From Bacteroidales bacterium UBA6445 (lineage in GTDB: Bacteria > Bacteroidota > Bacteroidia > Bacteroidales > UBA932): a stretch of DNA of 64,000 nt. The translations under genes were made by a program, and so were the position numbers. Of this stretch, positions 35,692-45,280 are shown piece by piece (within the stretch, counting starts at the first letter, position 1; every line of letters starts with the position of its first letter). The stretch covers positions 124,001 through 188,000 of the forward strand of contig DJOF01000003.1 in NCBI GenBank assembly GCA_002439585.1, read 5' to 3'. A model generated the notes under the pieces. It was not told the DNA's origin. It made no database searches and saw only the letters and a list, made by a program, of their open reading frames with translations.

Positions 35692-37299
35692 ATGACGCAG
35701 AATGACAAAAGCGCAGCAGTAATTGCCCTGCTTGGAATATTGCTCGGTGCAATGCTTACTGTTGTGATCTACAGTACAGTGGCGTATTTCTCATCTGATA
35801 GGAGGATGAGAAAGGCTGACTATTCGGCATGGCGTAAGCTCAATCTCATTCTTGATGAGGTCAATGACAACTATGTGGACAGCGTTGACGTGAAAAAAGT
35901 AACGGACGCGGCCATTGTGGCTTCACTTGCCGCCCTTGACCCGCATTCTGTATATCTACCGCCTGTGCAACTTCAGGAGTCGGAGACGGAGTTGGCCGGC
36001 AATTTCGATGGAATAGGTATCCAATTCAACGTACCCAATGATACTGCCATAGTCCTGGAGGTAATACCGGGAGGCCCGTCCGAGAAAGTAGGTCTTGCTC
36101 CGGGCGATAGGATTCTTAAAGTGGATTCCACAAATATAGCCGGAGTTAAATTTCCGCAGGACAGTATTGTAAGGAGGATCAAGGGAAAGGCCGGTACCGA
36201 GGTAAATATCCTTGTGAAGAGGGGAGAGGAGACTATCCCATTCAGGATCAAGAGGGGTAAGATACCTGTACATTGTGTGGATGCCTCGTTTATGGTCAAT
36301 GACACGACTGGGTATGTGAGATTGTCTAAATTTTCACGCAATACTTTCGATGAGGTGAGCCAGGCAGTGAAGCCGCTTGTTGATAACGGCATGAAGCGGC
36401 TGATCTTCGACTTGAGGGACAACTCGGGCGGGTATATGGATCAGGCTCTCCTGCTCTCTGACATGTTCTTGGACAAGGATGACTGTATAGTGTATATCCA
36501 AGGACGTCATAGGGAACGTCATGACTACAATGCGGACGGTAAGGGTATATTGAAGGATATGCCTCTTTCTGTGCTTATCAACGAGAATTCTGCATCCTCA
36601 AGCGAGATCTTCGCTGGGGCTATCCAAGACAATGACAGAGGACTTATAGTCGGAAGGCGCTCTTATGGAAAGGGCTTGGTGCAGGAGCCCATATACTTTA
36701 CCGACGGCTCGGGAGTACGCCTTACTGTGGCAAGATTCTATACTCCTTCCGGAAGATGTATACAGAAGCCGTATAGTCCCGATTATCAGTATGACATATA
36801 TAAGAGGTATCAGGACGGTGAGATGTTTGAGAAGGACAGTATCAAGGTTGACAAGCATGAGGTATATCATACAGTAGGCGGGCGTACAGTATATGGCGGT
36901 GGCGGCATTGTCCCGGATCTTTTCGTACCGCTTGACACTTCGTCAGTATCACAATTCTATCTCGCATGTTCTAAGAAGGCCGTGCAGATGAGATTTGCTT
37001 CTGAGATGTTTGACAGATATACGGAAAAGCTTTCATCTATCGATAATTACGATGACCTTGAGGCATTTCTTGATGGTTTGGATATTTCGTCATGTTTTCT
37101 ATCTTATGCAGCCAGGAACGGTATCCGCCCTGCAGCCGGAGAGTGGCAGGAGACGCAGTCTTATATGCTGCCGCAGCTTCGTGCCCTTGTAGGCAGGTAT
37201 TCCAAACTTGGTGACAATGCCTTCTATAAGATGTACATTGGTATAGACAACGTGGTCGAGGCGGCAGTAAATGCCTCATCTGTTGTTATCATTCCTTGA
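35692..37299 (+). CDS. C-terminal processing protease (S41 family, CtpA/Prc-like)
   Basis: From the ATG at 35692 the product has 535 residues; an upstream TTG overlapping the previous stop is less likely. A membrane anchor (about 9-30, AVIALLGILLGAMLTVVIYST) places the rest in the periplasm. A PDZ domain (about 90-175: GIGIQFNVPNDTAIVLEVIPGGPSEKVGLAPGDRI, written here in two overlapping pieces GIGIQFNVPND and GPSEKVGLAPGDRI) leads to the S41 core. The catalytic Ser is in NENSASSSEIFAGA and the Lys in GRRSYGKGLVQ, with substrate groove IFDLRDNSGGYMDQAL. It cleaves C-termini of envelope proteins. It shares a transcript with dCMP deaminase by position. Confidence 0.9.
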   Translation: MTQNDKSAAVIALLGILLGAMLTVVIYSTVAYFSSDRRMRKADYSAWRKLNLILDEVNDNYVDSVDVKKVTDAAIVASLAALDPHSVYLPPVQLQESETELAGNFDGIGIQFNVPNDTAIVLEVIPGGPSEKVGLAPGDRILKVDSTNIAGVKFPQDSIVRRIKGKAGTEVNILVKRGEETIPFRIKRGKIPVHCVDASFMVNDTTGYVRLSKFSRNTFDEVSQAVKPLVDNGMKRLIFDLRDNSGGYMDQALLLSDMFLDKDDCIVYIQGRHRERHDYNADGKGILKDMPLSVLINENSASSSEIFAGAIQDNDRGLIVGRRSYGKGLVQEPIYFTDGSGVRLTVARFYTPSGRCIQKPYSPDYQYDIYKRYQDGEMFEKDSIKVDKHEVYHTVGGRTVYGGGGIVPDLFVPLDTSSVSQFYLACSKKAVQMRFASEMFDRYTEKLSSIDNYDDLEAFLDGLDISSCFLSYAARNGIRPAAGEWQETQSYMLPQLRALVGRYSKLGDNAFYKMYIGIDNVVEAAVNASSVVIIP

Positions 37300-37351
37300 A
37301 ATGTAACCTCCTACCAGAGATGAGGTGTCAGAATAAGATCAGTTTTTACAT

Positions 37352-38389
37352 ATGAAAGAAATGCTTATTGGCCGGTATAGGCGCATTCGCAGTTACCGCG
37401 AGCTTGAAAGTCAGATAAAGGCCGGATTTGCATTTGTCGGTGCCGGACATCACAGCCGTCAGAATCTTTATCCTATCATAGATTACCTGCATCTGCCTCT
37501 TATGCATATCTGTATCACGGACAAAGCTAAGGCAGTCTTGATACAAGAGAGTTGGGGAGTGCATACTACTACTTCCATCGAAGATATCCTAAGCGATCCT
37601 CAGGTGCGGGGCGTATTTGTCTCGGCAAGGCCGGAAAGTCATTTTGCCTTGGCATCTAAGGTGCTGTCAGCGCGCAAGTCTCTTTTTATAGAGAAACCAC
37701 CGTGCATGAACTCTGGTGAGCTTGCCGAGCTTTCCCGTCTTGCCGCAGAAGCCGGGGTTCATGTCGTTGTCGGTATGCAGCGGCGATATAGCCCCTCAGT
37801 AGGGATGTTGAGGAAGAAACTGCAGGATACCAATGTGTTGAGCTATCATATGAGATACGGAGTAGGGGCATATCCGGAAGGCAATCCTGTAACGGATCTG
37901 TATATACATCCTTTGGATATGCTCTGCTATCTGTTTGGCGAAGCGCAAGCGGAATATGTAAGTAAAACCAGCCCTGAGAACGGTGTGCAGACCATTTCAA
38001 TAGTATTGAAACACAAGGGTGTAGTTGGTTTTGTAGAACTTTCTACTGCCTATTCCTGGACTGCCCCGAAGGACAGCCTTCAGGTCAATACCTTGAAGGG
38101 GGAGTATATCTTGTCGGTTAATGAGTCTCTTGTATTTGTGCCGCGTCCCAAGACTATTTTAGGCATCCCGATGGAGAAACTACTCGCTGGACCTGTTGCA
38201 AGTTATAAGCTCTGCTCACCGAGTCCGGATATTCCAGTGCTTGCCAATAACCAGCTTTATACTCAAGGGTTCTATGGGGAGGTAGAGACATTTGCCCGCC
38301 TGGTAGGGGGAGCAAAGGGCAAAAGCCTCTCTACCTTTGATGACATGAAGCCAGTGTATTCTCTGCTTGACAGTCTTTCAGCCCTGTAA
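37352..38389 (+). CDS. Gfo/Idh/MocA-family oxidoreductase
   Basis: The 345-residue protein has the N-terminal Rossmann fold FAFVGAGHHSRQNLYPII (about 26-43), the predicted-cofactor loop FVSARPESH, and the diagnostic EKP motif in FIEKPPCMNSGEL. The C-terminal substrate domain has YGVGAYPEGNPVTDLYIHPLDMLCYLFG, where Asp-x3-His and nearby residues are likely catalytic. The family uses NAD(P) on sugars or inositols, and the exact substrate is not predictable. The first ~25 residues (with RYRRIRSYREL) are an N-terminal extension. It is 52 bases after the CtpA gene. Confidence 0.8.
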   Translation: MKEMLIGRYRRIRSYRELESQIKAGFAFVGAGHHSRQNLYPIIDYLHLPLMHICITDKAKAVLIQESWGVHTTTSIEDILSDPQVRGVFVSARPESHFALASKVLSARKSLFIEKPPCMNSGELAELSRLAAEAGVHVVVGMQRRYSPSVGMLRKKLQDTNVLSYHMRYGVGAYPEGNPVTDLYIHPLDMLCYLFGEAQAEYVSKTSPENGVQTISIVLKHKGVVGFVELSTAYSWTAPKDSLQVNTLKGEYILSVNESLVFVPRPKTILGIPMEKLLAGPVASYKLCSPSPDIPVLANNQLYTQGFYGEVETFARLVGGAKGKSLSTFDDMKPVYSLLDSLSAL

Positions 38390-38739
38390 TATTACAGATT
38401 CTAATTCAGGTCTATAATTGGCTGACTCTTCTCTTCTATACGCTTGCAAATTGCCGTATGGTGTGTTTTTTCGATGGAATTATTGCTCTGGTGGCAGTTT
38501 GATTTACCTCTGACTGCTGTCCCAGGCCGTATGTCTCTGTCACATTTTCTTAGAAATATGAAAGAATAAACTGCATCAGATTTGTCTTTGATTTTAGAGG
38601 ATAGATTTCTTTTGGAAAAAGGAGTGTACCGGGTTTCTTAATTGGGAAATCCGTGTTAATTTTGTATTTGCAAGAGAAGAAACAGTCCGGATAACGTTGA
38701 TTTACTATTGTCAGGAACTGCTTACAAAAGGATTTGAAA
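38390..38739 (+). other. Gene-free stretch before lutA
   Basis: These 350 bases contain no convincing gene or hairpin terminator. Near the downstream end TTTC (38634-38637), 19 bases and TAATTTTG (38657-38664) form a plausible promoter for the lut genes, with an exact -7 box and one mismatch at -33, giving a leader of about 70 bases. The rest shows nothing recognisable. Confidence 0.55.
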
Positions 38740-39480
38740 ATGAAGGTTGGATTGTTTGTGCCCTGCTATATCAATGCGATATATCCACATGTGGCAGAAG
38801 CGTCATACAAGTTGCTGAAGAGCTTGGGCGTAGAGGTCGGGTATCCTGAGGATCAGACTTGCTGCGGACAGCCAATGGCAAATGCCGGCTTTGAGGACGA
38901 AGCAAGGAATCTTGCCGAGAGATTGGACAGACTTTTTGAGGGCTATGACTATATCGTAGGCCCGTCTGCGAGCTGCGTTGTCTTCATAAGGGATCATTAT
39001 GGTCGTCTTCTGGAAGGTAGGCCGCATAGATGTGCTGCAGAAGGCAAGATTTATGATGTTTGTGAATTTGTTCATGATGTGCTTCGGCCTTCGCATCTTA
39101 ACGTGTCTTTTTCTCATAAGGTAAGTATACAGAATAGCTGTCATGGTGTGAGGCTCATGCATCTGTCGTCTCCGAGCGAGATGAACATTCCTTATTACAA
39201 CAAACTCCGAGACTTGCTCTCCTTAGTAAAGGACATAGAGATCGTAGAGCCTGAGAGAAGAGACGAATGCTGCGGCTTTGGTGGCATGTTCTCAGTCGAG
39301 GAACCAAATGTATCCGGACGTATGGGCCGCGATAAGGTGGAGCGGCATATTGCGACAGGAGCCGAATATATAACAGGTGCCGACAGTTCGTGTCTTATGC
39401 ATCAGAGCGGGATCATTTCAAGGTACAAATTGCCTATAAAAACTATCCATATCGTTGAAATTCTATCTTACGGATTATGA
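38740..39480 (+). CDS. lutA: LutA, CCG-domain iron-sulfur protein of lactate oxidation
   Basis: LutABC together oxidise L-lactate to pyruvate. The 246-residue protein from the ATG at 38740 (a TTG six bases earlier is ignored) has two cysteine-rich CCG motifs: TCCGQPMANAG and DECCGFGGMFSVEEP. The fold start MKVGLFVPCYINAIYPHVAEAS is typical. These bind a 4Fe-4S cluster or contact FAD/quinone partners. The stop overlaps the lutB start by four bases, showing coupled translation. Confidence 0.9.
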   Translation: MKVGLFVPCYINAIYPHVAEASYKLLKSLGVEVGYPEDQTCCGQPMANAGFEDEARNLAERLDRLFEGYDYIVGPSASCVVFIRDHYGRLLEGRPHRCAAEGKIYDVCEFVHDVLRPSHLNVSFSHKVSIQNSCHGVRLMHLSSPSEMNIPYYNKLRDLLSLVKDIEIVEPERRDECCGFGGMFSVEEPNVSGRMGRDKVERHIATGAEYITGADSSCLMHQSGIISRYKLPIKTIHIVEILSYGL

Positions 39481-40844
39481 ACAAGCATGTAAAGGCTGCG
39501 AGTGTTTTCTTGAAAGATAAAGAGATGGCCGCATGGCACGACGAGACGTTGTGGATGGTTCGCGAGAAGCGCGACAAGGTAAGCCGCGAGATCCCCGAAT
39601 GGGAGGCCCTTCGTGATGCTGCCAGTGCCATAAAGAAATACAGTAACAGCCATCTCGATACTCTTCTGCAGCAGTTTGAGGCAAATGCGGTCGCCAACGG
39701 GGCTGTCGTGCATTGGGCAAAAGATGCCGCTGAGTATCGCGATATCGTGTATTCGATACTTTCATCCCATAATGTCCGCCACTTCATCAAGAGCAAATCC
39801 ATGCTTGCCGAGGAGTGTGGACTCAATCCATTCCTTGAATCAAAAGGGATAGATGTGGTGGAGAGTGACCTTGGCGAGAGAATACTCCAGATGATGCACA
39901 AGAAGCCGAGCCATATTGTCCTGCCTGCCATACATATACGCAAGGAGGAGATAGGTGCGTTGTTTACTAAAGAATTGGGTACAGAGCCTGGCAACAATGA
40001 TCAGACTTATCTGACTCATGCGGCAAGGAAATATCTGCGTCACAAGTTCGTAGAGGCCGACGCTGCCATGACGGGGGCCAATTTCGCTGTGGCTTCTACC
40101 GGTGAGTGTGTGGTGTGCACCAATGAGGGCAATGCTGACATGGGGACATCCCAGCCAAAGCTGCAGATCACAGCGTTTGGACTTGAGAAGATTGTCCCAG
40201 ATCGCGAGTCTCTCGGTGTATTTACAAGGCTTCTTGCGCGCTCGGGTACTGGTCAGCCTATCACTGCATATACATCGCATTATCTCAAACCGCGCAAAGG
40301 GGGAGAATTCCATATAATAATCGTGGACAACGGCAGAAGCAGTATCCTCTCGGACGAGCGTCATGTCAATACGTTGAACTGTCTGCGGTGTGGTGCCTGC
40401 ATGAATACATGCCCTGTATACAGAAGATCAGGAGGCTATTCTTATACGTATTTCATACCGGGGCCGATCGGTATTAATCTTGGTATGCTCAAGGATCCGT
40501 CAGCCCATCATGACAATGTAGCTGCATGCTCCCTGTGCTATTCCTGCCAGTTCGTATGTCCGGCCAAGGTTGATCTCGCCGACCAGATATATGCCTGGCG
40601 TCAGCAATTGAGGGAAATGAGGATGGAAAGCGCTTCCAAGCACATTATGTCCGGTGGGATGAAATTCCTTATGGAGCGTCCCAGGCTCTTCAATTTTGCA
40701 TTGAGAAATGCGCATATCGTCGATGAACTTCCTGACTGGATAGTCTACAACAAGTTAGACGCATGGGGTAAGGAGCATGATTTGCCGGAATTTTCAAGGG
40801 AAAGCTTCAATGAGAAGTGGAAGAGACATGAAGTCGGAGAATAA
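39477..40844 (+). CDS. lutB: LutB, LUD-domain ferredoxin-like protein of lactate oxidation
   Basis: The 455-residue protein has an N-terminal LUD domain (about 50-285) and a C-terminal pair of 4Fe-4S cluster motifs: CLRCGACMNTCPVY (about 302-315) and CSLCYSCQFVCPAK (about 345-358). It likely carries electrons from LutC/LutA chemistry to a membrane acceptor. It overlaps lutA by four bases. The final segment continues past the ferredoxin domain with a DUF-like helical region. Confidence 0.9.
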   Translation: MNKHVKAASVFLKDKEMAAWHDETLWMVREKRDKVSREIPEWEALRDAASAIKKYSNSHLDTLLQQFEANAVANGAVVHWAKDAAEYRDIVYSILSSHNVRHFIKSKSMLAEECGLNPFLESKGIDVVESDLGERILQMMHKKPSHIVLPAIHIRKEEIGALFTKELGTEPGNNDQTYLTHAARKYLRHKFVEADAAMTGANFAVASTGECVVCTNEGNADMGTSQPKLQITAFGLEKIVPDRESLGVFTRLLARSGTGQPITAYTSHYLKPRKGGEFHIIIVDNGRSSILSDERHVNTLNCLRCGACMNTCPVYRRSGGYSYTYFIPGPIGINLGMLKDPSAHHDNVAACSLCYSCQFVCPAKVDLADQIYAWRQQLREMRMESASKHIMSGGMKFLMERPRLFNFALRNAHIVDELPDWIVYNKLDAWGKEHDLPEFSRESFNEKWKRHEVGE

Positions 40845-41003
40845 GAAGCAGACTAAGACTCGGTACGTCTCGCAGTAGACACAGGTGCGAAGTTAAGAGG
40901 GTAGAATAGCAGAAATTTATAGGAACAAAGAGAATCGGAGGCGGCTCTTTTCGGAGGCCAGATAGGCCGGATTAGGTAGCCGTTATAAATATTTTTCGAA
41001 GAA

Positions 41004-41618
41004 ATGAGCAGCAGAGAGGATATATTGGCGAGTATAAGGAAAAATGTAAGGACAAGGTATGACAAGCCTGATTTGTCAGCGCTGAGAGCATCGGCCATAT
41101 CCTATCCAGACAAGATAGAGCAGTTCATAGTCGAGACAGAGGCCGTAGGAGGCCGTGCCGTAGTAGTAGAACCAGACACTGATATCAATGCTCTTGTCCG
41201 TGAACTTTATCCTGAGGCCAGACGTATCGCAACTGCTGTGGATGAAGTACGTTGCGGTGACTCTGTCCGGCAGATCACCTGTGCCACGTACCATCCCGAT
41301 GATGTGAGCTGCTCTGCCGAGCTTGATGGGACCGATCTTGCTATCATCGAAGGCCAGTTCGGAGTATGCGAGAATGCCGCTGTATGGATAAGGCAGGACG
41401 TTGAAGAGAGAGGTGTGTATTTTATCTCAGAAGCATTGGTCATAATATTACACAAAGACACTCTTGTGAACAATATGCACGAGGCCTATGAGCGTATCGA
41501 CACAGGAGACAAAGGATATGGCGTCTTCATCTCCGGTCCGTCAAAGACTGCCGATATAGAGCAGGCTCTTGTCATGGGTGCTCAGGGTGCTCATTATCTC
41601 ACAGTTCTTTTAGTATAG
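41004..41618 (+). CDS. lutC: LutC, LUD-domain protein of lactate oxidation
   Basis: The 204-residue protein is a single LUD domain with the family end region NMHEAYERIDTGDKGYGVFISGPSKTADIEQALVMGAQGA, of which only the core GPSKTADIEQALVMGAQG is used as the signature. The start is the ATG at 41004. Unlike lutA-lutB, it is separated from lutB by about 159 bases with no gene in it, so it may have its own start signal or be processed apart. No lactate permease gene lies nearby; the pathway may use lactate from within or through another transporter. Confidence 0.88.
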   Translation: MSSREDILASIRKNVRTRYDKPDLSALRASAISYPDKIEQFIVETEAVGGRAVVVEPDTDINALVRELYPEARRIATAVDEVRCGDSVRQITCATYHPDDVSCSAELDGTDLAIIEGQFGVCENAAVWIRQDVEERGVYFISEALVIILHKDTLVNNMHEAYERIDTGDKGYGVFISGPSKTADIEQALVMGAQGAHYLTVLLV

Positions 41619-41653
41619 ATTTAGGAATATCTTTGCCATTTGTTGTCTTGCGG

Positions 41654-43057
41654 TCATGCGCTGAAGGTGACGTTCCGGAATGCCAATGTGCCGGTCTGTA
41701 CTGACATCCCGTCCATTGGATCGTCTCCACAGGCAATAAGATTGTTCCACAGCTCAGTCATGTTGCCGGTAATGAGCATTCCGGTGATAGGTTGTCCCAA
41801 TTTTCCGTCCTTGATGAGGAATCCTTCTACCCCGTATGAGAAGTCTCCAGTGGCATTGTTGCAGTTGCCTCCGTTGAATCCGGTAACAAAGATCCCTTCT
41901 CTGCAGAGCTTCAGTATCTCTTCTTCTCCGATACTGCCGTAGCTTGGACTTGAGTCCGTATCGCTTATATAATAAGGCTTAAGGACAGGCCTGTTGGCAC
42001 AGTCAGAGGTAGCCGGCATTCCGGTTTTGCCCGATATATATGTGCTTATGAAATACTCCCGTATCACTCCTCCTGTGATTATCTCCCGATCTTTTGTCGC
42101 TCTTCCGTCCGGCTCAAATAGGATTGCCCCGCATTTGCCCTTTACCCTTGGAAGGTCAGTCAAGGTCATTCCAGAGGAGAAAATTTTCTTTCCAAGTGTC
42201 CCGTCGAGAAATGACGAGTGCTGCTGTATGCTTCTTCCACCTAAGGCTGAGAGAATTGGCTTGAGCAGTCTTGAAGAGACAGTCCTTGATACGGCCATTG
42301 TATAATGTCTGCTCTGAGTCTCTTCTGCTCCTATCTGCATGCAGGCCATCTTAAGAGCCTTCTCTCCACAGTCTGATCGCATGACTTTGTCCGGCCCGAT
42401 ACCGTAGTCCCACCAGAAGCCATTGTATTTGCGACCTTCGGAATCTTCTATCGTGATATTGCTGCAGATCTCAAAAGATGTCTCAGTCTGTCGGCAATCC
42501 AGTCCCTGGGAGTCGAGCATGAGAGTATCGGTGAAAGTATTGTTGAATTCTACTTCTTCTGACACCACTTTCCAGCCATCTCCGTGATTACGGGTCTGGT
42601 CGGTGAAGAGGGACACTCTTCTTGCCGCTTCGATCTTCTGCTCCTCTTTTACGCTGTCATAGCCTTCATAGCATAGCCCGGTCTCGTCTCCCCGTACCGA
42701 GTCCGAAGCATAGGAGGAAGCAGGGGGAAGTTTTCTATAAGGATCCGGGGCGAGCAGGCTTACATTTTCTACTGCCTGCCTTAGGAAATTGTCAAGGTCT
42801 TTCTCGTCAAATCTGTTGGTCGAGAAGACACCGTAGCGCCCGTCTGCAAAGATCCTGAACGTAAGTGACCTGTCACCTGTCTGCCTGATATTGTCGATCT
42901 CTCCGTTGAGCAGGGCGCAGATATAGGTGACTGCCTTGTCGAGTGTTACCTGTACTGCTGATGCACCATGTCCGAGAGCCATGCCTATAGATTTTCGGGA
43001 AAGGTCCTTTTCTTCGCTTGATATCCCGTTGAGGTATGCAGATTTTGTCATTTCCAT
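41654..43057 (-). CDS. tldE: TldE/PmbA-like metallopeptidase subunit
   Basis: TldD and TldE form a heterodimeric peptidase that, in E. coli, matures microcin B17 and degrades the CcdA antitoxin. This 467-residue protein is the TldE/PmbA partner, which lacks the zinc-binding HExxxH. It shows the family LGHGASAVQVTLDK-type start and the C-terminal GNCNNATGDFSYGVEGFLIKDGK region. It lies 45 bases downstream of tldD. TldD-like proteins are the other possibility, but the missing HExxxH and the neighbour settle it. Confidence 0.88.
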   Translation of the reverse strand: MEMTKSAYLNGISSEEKDLSRKSIGMALGHGASAVQVTLDKAVTYICALLNGEIDNIRQTGDRSLTFRIFADGRYGVFSTNRFDEKDLDNFLRQAVENVSLLAPDPYRKLPPASSYASDSVRGDETGLCYEGYDSVKEEQKIEAARRVSLFTDQTRNHGDGWKVVSEEVEFNNTFTDTLMLDSQGLDCRQTETSFEICSNITIEDSEGRKYNGFWWDYGIGPDKVMRSDCGEKALKMACMQIGAEETQSRHYTMAVSRTVSSRLLKPILSALGGRSIQQHSSFLDGTLGKKIFSSGMTLTDLPRVKGKCGAILFEPDGRATKDREIITGGVIREYFISTYISGKTGMPATSDCANRPVLKPYYISDTDSSPSYGSIGEEEILKLCREGIFVTGFNGGNCNNATGDFSYGVEGFLIKDGKLGQPITGMLITGNMTELWNNLIACGDDPMDGMSVQTGTLAFRNVTFSA

Positions 43058-43102
43058 TTTAGCAAATTATAATTCGTTCCTGTATATCCCACATGAGAGG
43101 CA

Positions 43103-44599
43103 TTATTCTCCTCCGACAGTAAGACTGCCTATAAGGACGGTGGGTATCCCGCATGATACTGGTACGGACTGTCCTTTGCCGCAGGTCCAGGCACTGTTGT
43201 CGATCTTGCAGTCATTGCCAACTGCAACTATGTCTGCGAGAGCTTTGGGGCCGTTGCCGATTACGTTGATGTCCTTTATCGGGGCGGTCAGTCTGCCGTT
43301 TTCTATGAGGAAACCGCTCTTGACATAGAACGTAAAATCGCCCTGGCCTATTTTGACCTGCCCGTTGCTGAACTGGTCTACATAGATTCCTTTGTGCACG
43401 GAAGCGATGATATCTTCAGGAGCAGCGTCCCCGTTCTCCATGTACGTTGCGCGCATTCTGGGAATGGGGCTGGAGCGGAATGTTTCCCGACGTCCGTTGC
43501 CGGTAGGGGTGACTCCGTAGTATTTTGCGCTGATCCTGTCGTGCAGGTATGAGGTCAGTATGCCGTCCTCTACCATGACGGTGCGTTGTCCAGGCACTCC
43601 TTCGTCATCGAAATTAAGCGCGCCCCTGTTGTATCTGATCGTCGCATCGTCTACGATATTGACACCGGCAGGGCAGACTCGCTTGCCCATCTTGTCGCAA
43701 AATACCGACTGCCTTTTCCGGTTGAAATCTGCCTCGAATGCGTGCCCCATCGCTTCATGTAGCAGAATTCCAGAGGCCCCTGCGCCCATTACAACCGACA
43801 TTTTCCCTCCTTTCGGGCGGATGGCGGAGAATGCCTCGTCGATGCCCGATGTGACTTCTGTGGCGAGTTCTTCCAAAAGAGCGTCCGAGAGCATCTCAGC
43901 TCCCATTCTGAAACTCCTTGACGCATTTTTCTGTATCTTGATACTGTCCTTATCGGCTACTAACATGGCCTGCACCGTAGTAAGAGGCCTGGTTTCGTAT
44001 TTCAACTCTCCGAATGAGTTGTACATAAGATAGTCGCTTGTCTGGGTGGAAAGTACACAGATGACACTGCCGATTCTTGTGTCCTTGGACTTTATCGTCT
44101 TGTCCAATCTGTCTATCCATGCAACAGCCTCTTTCGGTATGCTTGTTCTCCAGTCTTCTAATATGGGATATCTGTCGGCCTTGGGATTGGGCCTTCCGGT
44201 GAAAAGCCTTCTTACAAGTCTCCCACCGTTGCTCTCTTGTGCCGTATAGGTAGCTCCGGTACTTCTTGTTGTCCTTGGCGTGATGGACTCTGTACCACAG
44301 GCCTGAGCAATTGAGGATGCCGCTACTGCCGCATTCTCCATATCTCTTGCTTCAGTGCTCTCCGAGTATGCATATCCTGTCTTCTCTCCGCAGAGAACCC
44401 TGATACCAACTCCGTAGTCGATGTTCTGTCCAGCGGAGGTTACTTGACCGTCCATCAGTTGGTGAACCGTATTTGACGTGTTTTCAAAATAAAGGTCGCA
44501 GTAGTCCCCTCCATGTGAGAGGGCCATAGCCGTGAGCCTGTCCAACATCTCCGTGTTAGTCCGGAATATGTCGAGATAATAATTTCTGTCGAGTATCAT
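43103..44599 (-). CDS. tldD: TldD-like zinc metallopeptidase subunit
   Basis: The 498-residue protein contains the catalytic zinc motif HEAMGH at residues 281-286 (in GILLHEAMGHAFEADF), where two His bind zinc and Glu is the base. A third ligand is expected in the later TPTGNGRRETFRSSPIPRMR region. It pairs with TldE, encoded 45 bases downstream. Its ATG is one base after the stop of the zeta-toxin-like kinase gene, so translation of the three genes is probably linked. Confidence 0.93.
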   Translation of the reverse strand: MILDRNYYLDIFRTNTEMLDRLTAMALSHGGDYCDLYFENTSNTVHQLMDGQVTSAGQNIDYGVGIRVLCGEKTGYAYSESTEARDMENAAVAASSIAQACGTESITPRTTRSTGATYTAQESNGGRLVRRLFTGRPNPKADRYPILEDWRTSIPKEAVAWIDRLDKTIKSKDTRIGSVICVLSTQTSDYLMYNSFGELKYETRPLTTVQAMLVADKDSIKIQKNASRSFRMGAEMLSDALLEELATEVTSGIDEAFSAIRPKGGKMSVVMGAGASGILLHEAMGHAFEADFNRKRQSVFCDKMGKRVCPAGVNIVDDATIRYNRGALNFDDEGVPGQRTVMVEDGILTSYLHDRISAKYYGVTPTGNGRRETFRSSPIPRMRATYMENGDAAPEDIIASVHKGIYVDQFSNGQVKIGQGDFTFYVKSGFLIENGRLTAPIKDINVIGNGPKALADIVAVGNDCKIDNSAWTCGKGQSVPVSCGIPTVLIGSLTVGGE

Positions 44600-44600
44600 T

Positions 44601-45209
44601 TTATGTGTTGCCGTTGAGCCTGGAGATTATAGATGGTGCCTGATCCGAGATTTTCCTGATGAGCTCATATGTGTCACTATCTCTGATGACCATCCCATCG
44701 TCTCGTCCTTCGGCCACAACTCTGAAGGGTATCATGGAGTTGTCTGCCAGAATCCATCTGTCTGCAAGAGACAGGTATACATTGAAGAAATAGTGGATTC
44801 CGGTGTAGTACCGGCGTATGATTGCATCTTTGGGTATATTGTGTCCGCCGGCTGCCACCCTTGCCTTTACTCGGGCAAGAGCCATTTCAGGGGAATTGAG
44901 CCAGAAGTAGAGGAGTGTGATCTTGTAGCCGTTCTCTCTGGCATACATGATCATTTTCTTGAGACTCCTTGTCGCGAGGGTTGTCTCGATTGCGAAATCT
45001 TCCTTGCGACTGAACAGGTACGCAGTCTTGAGCAGCATTAGTTTGCTGGCCTGTATTGAGACAGCGTCTGGGCTGAATGGGGAGAGGCTCTTTGCAAATT
45101 CGTCAGAGTTGACAAATTGACTGCAACCCAGCATCTCTGGCAGCAGTGCATATGAGGCAGTAGTCTTTCCTGCCCCGTTGCAGCCCGATATGATGTAGAA
45201 TTGCGGCAT
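44601..45209 (-). CDS. Zeta-toxin-like P-loop kinase
   Basis: The 202-residue protein starts MPQFYIISGCNGAGKTTASY with Walker A GCNGAGKT (9-16). It continues with QFVNSDEFAKSLSPFSPD (acidic residue and nearby Arg/Lys typical of zeta-type kinases), AIETTLATRSLKKMI, and the later ARVKARVAAGGHNIPKDAIIRRYY, where conserved arginines would contact phosphate. This is the plan of the zeta-toxin/UDP-GlcNAc kinase family (predicted ABC-type ATPase, COG4185). No epsilon-type antitoxin is next to it, so a free-standing housekeeping or chromosomal kinase role is possible. It lies one base upstream of tldD and 71 bases downstream of the TIGR02757 gene. Confidence 0.75.
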   Translation of the reverse strand: MPQFYIISGCNGAGKTTASYALLPEMLGCSQFVNSDEFAKSLSPFSPDAVSIQASKLMLLKTAYLFSRKEDFAIETTLATRSLKKMIMYARENGYKITLLYFWLNSPEMALARVKARVAAGGHNIPKDAIIRRYYTGIHYFFNVYLSLADRWILADNSMIPFRVVAEGRDDGMVIRDSDTYELIRKISDQAPSIISRLNGNT

Positions 45210-45280
45210 AATATAACATATTTAAAACAACGTTGCCTTGGTATAGATCCATGCCGGCTGCTTATACATCGTATATTAGC

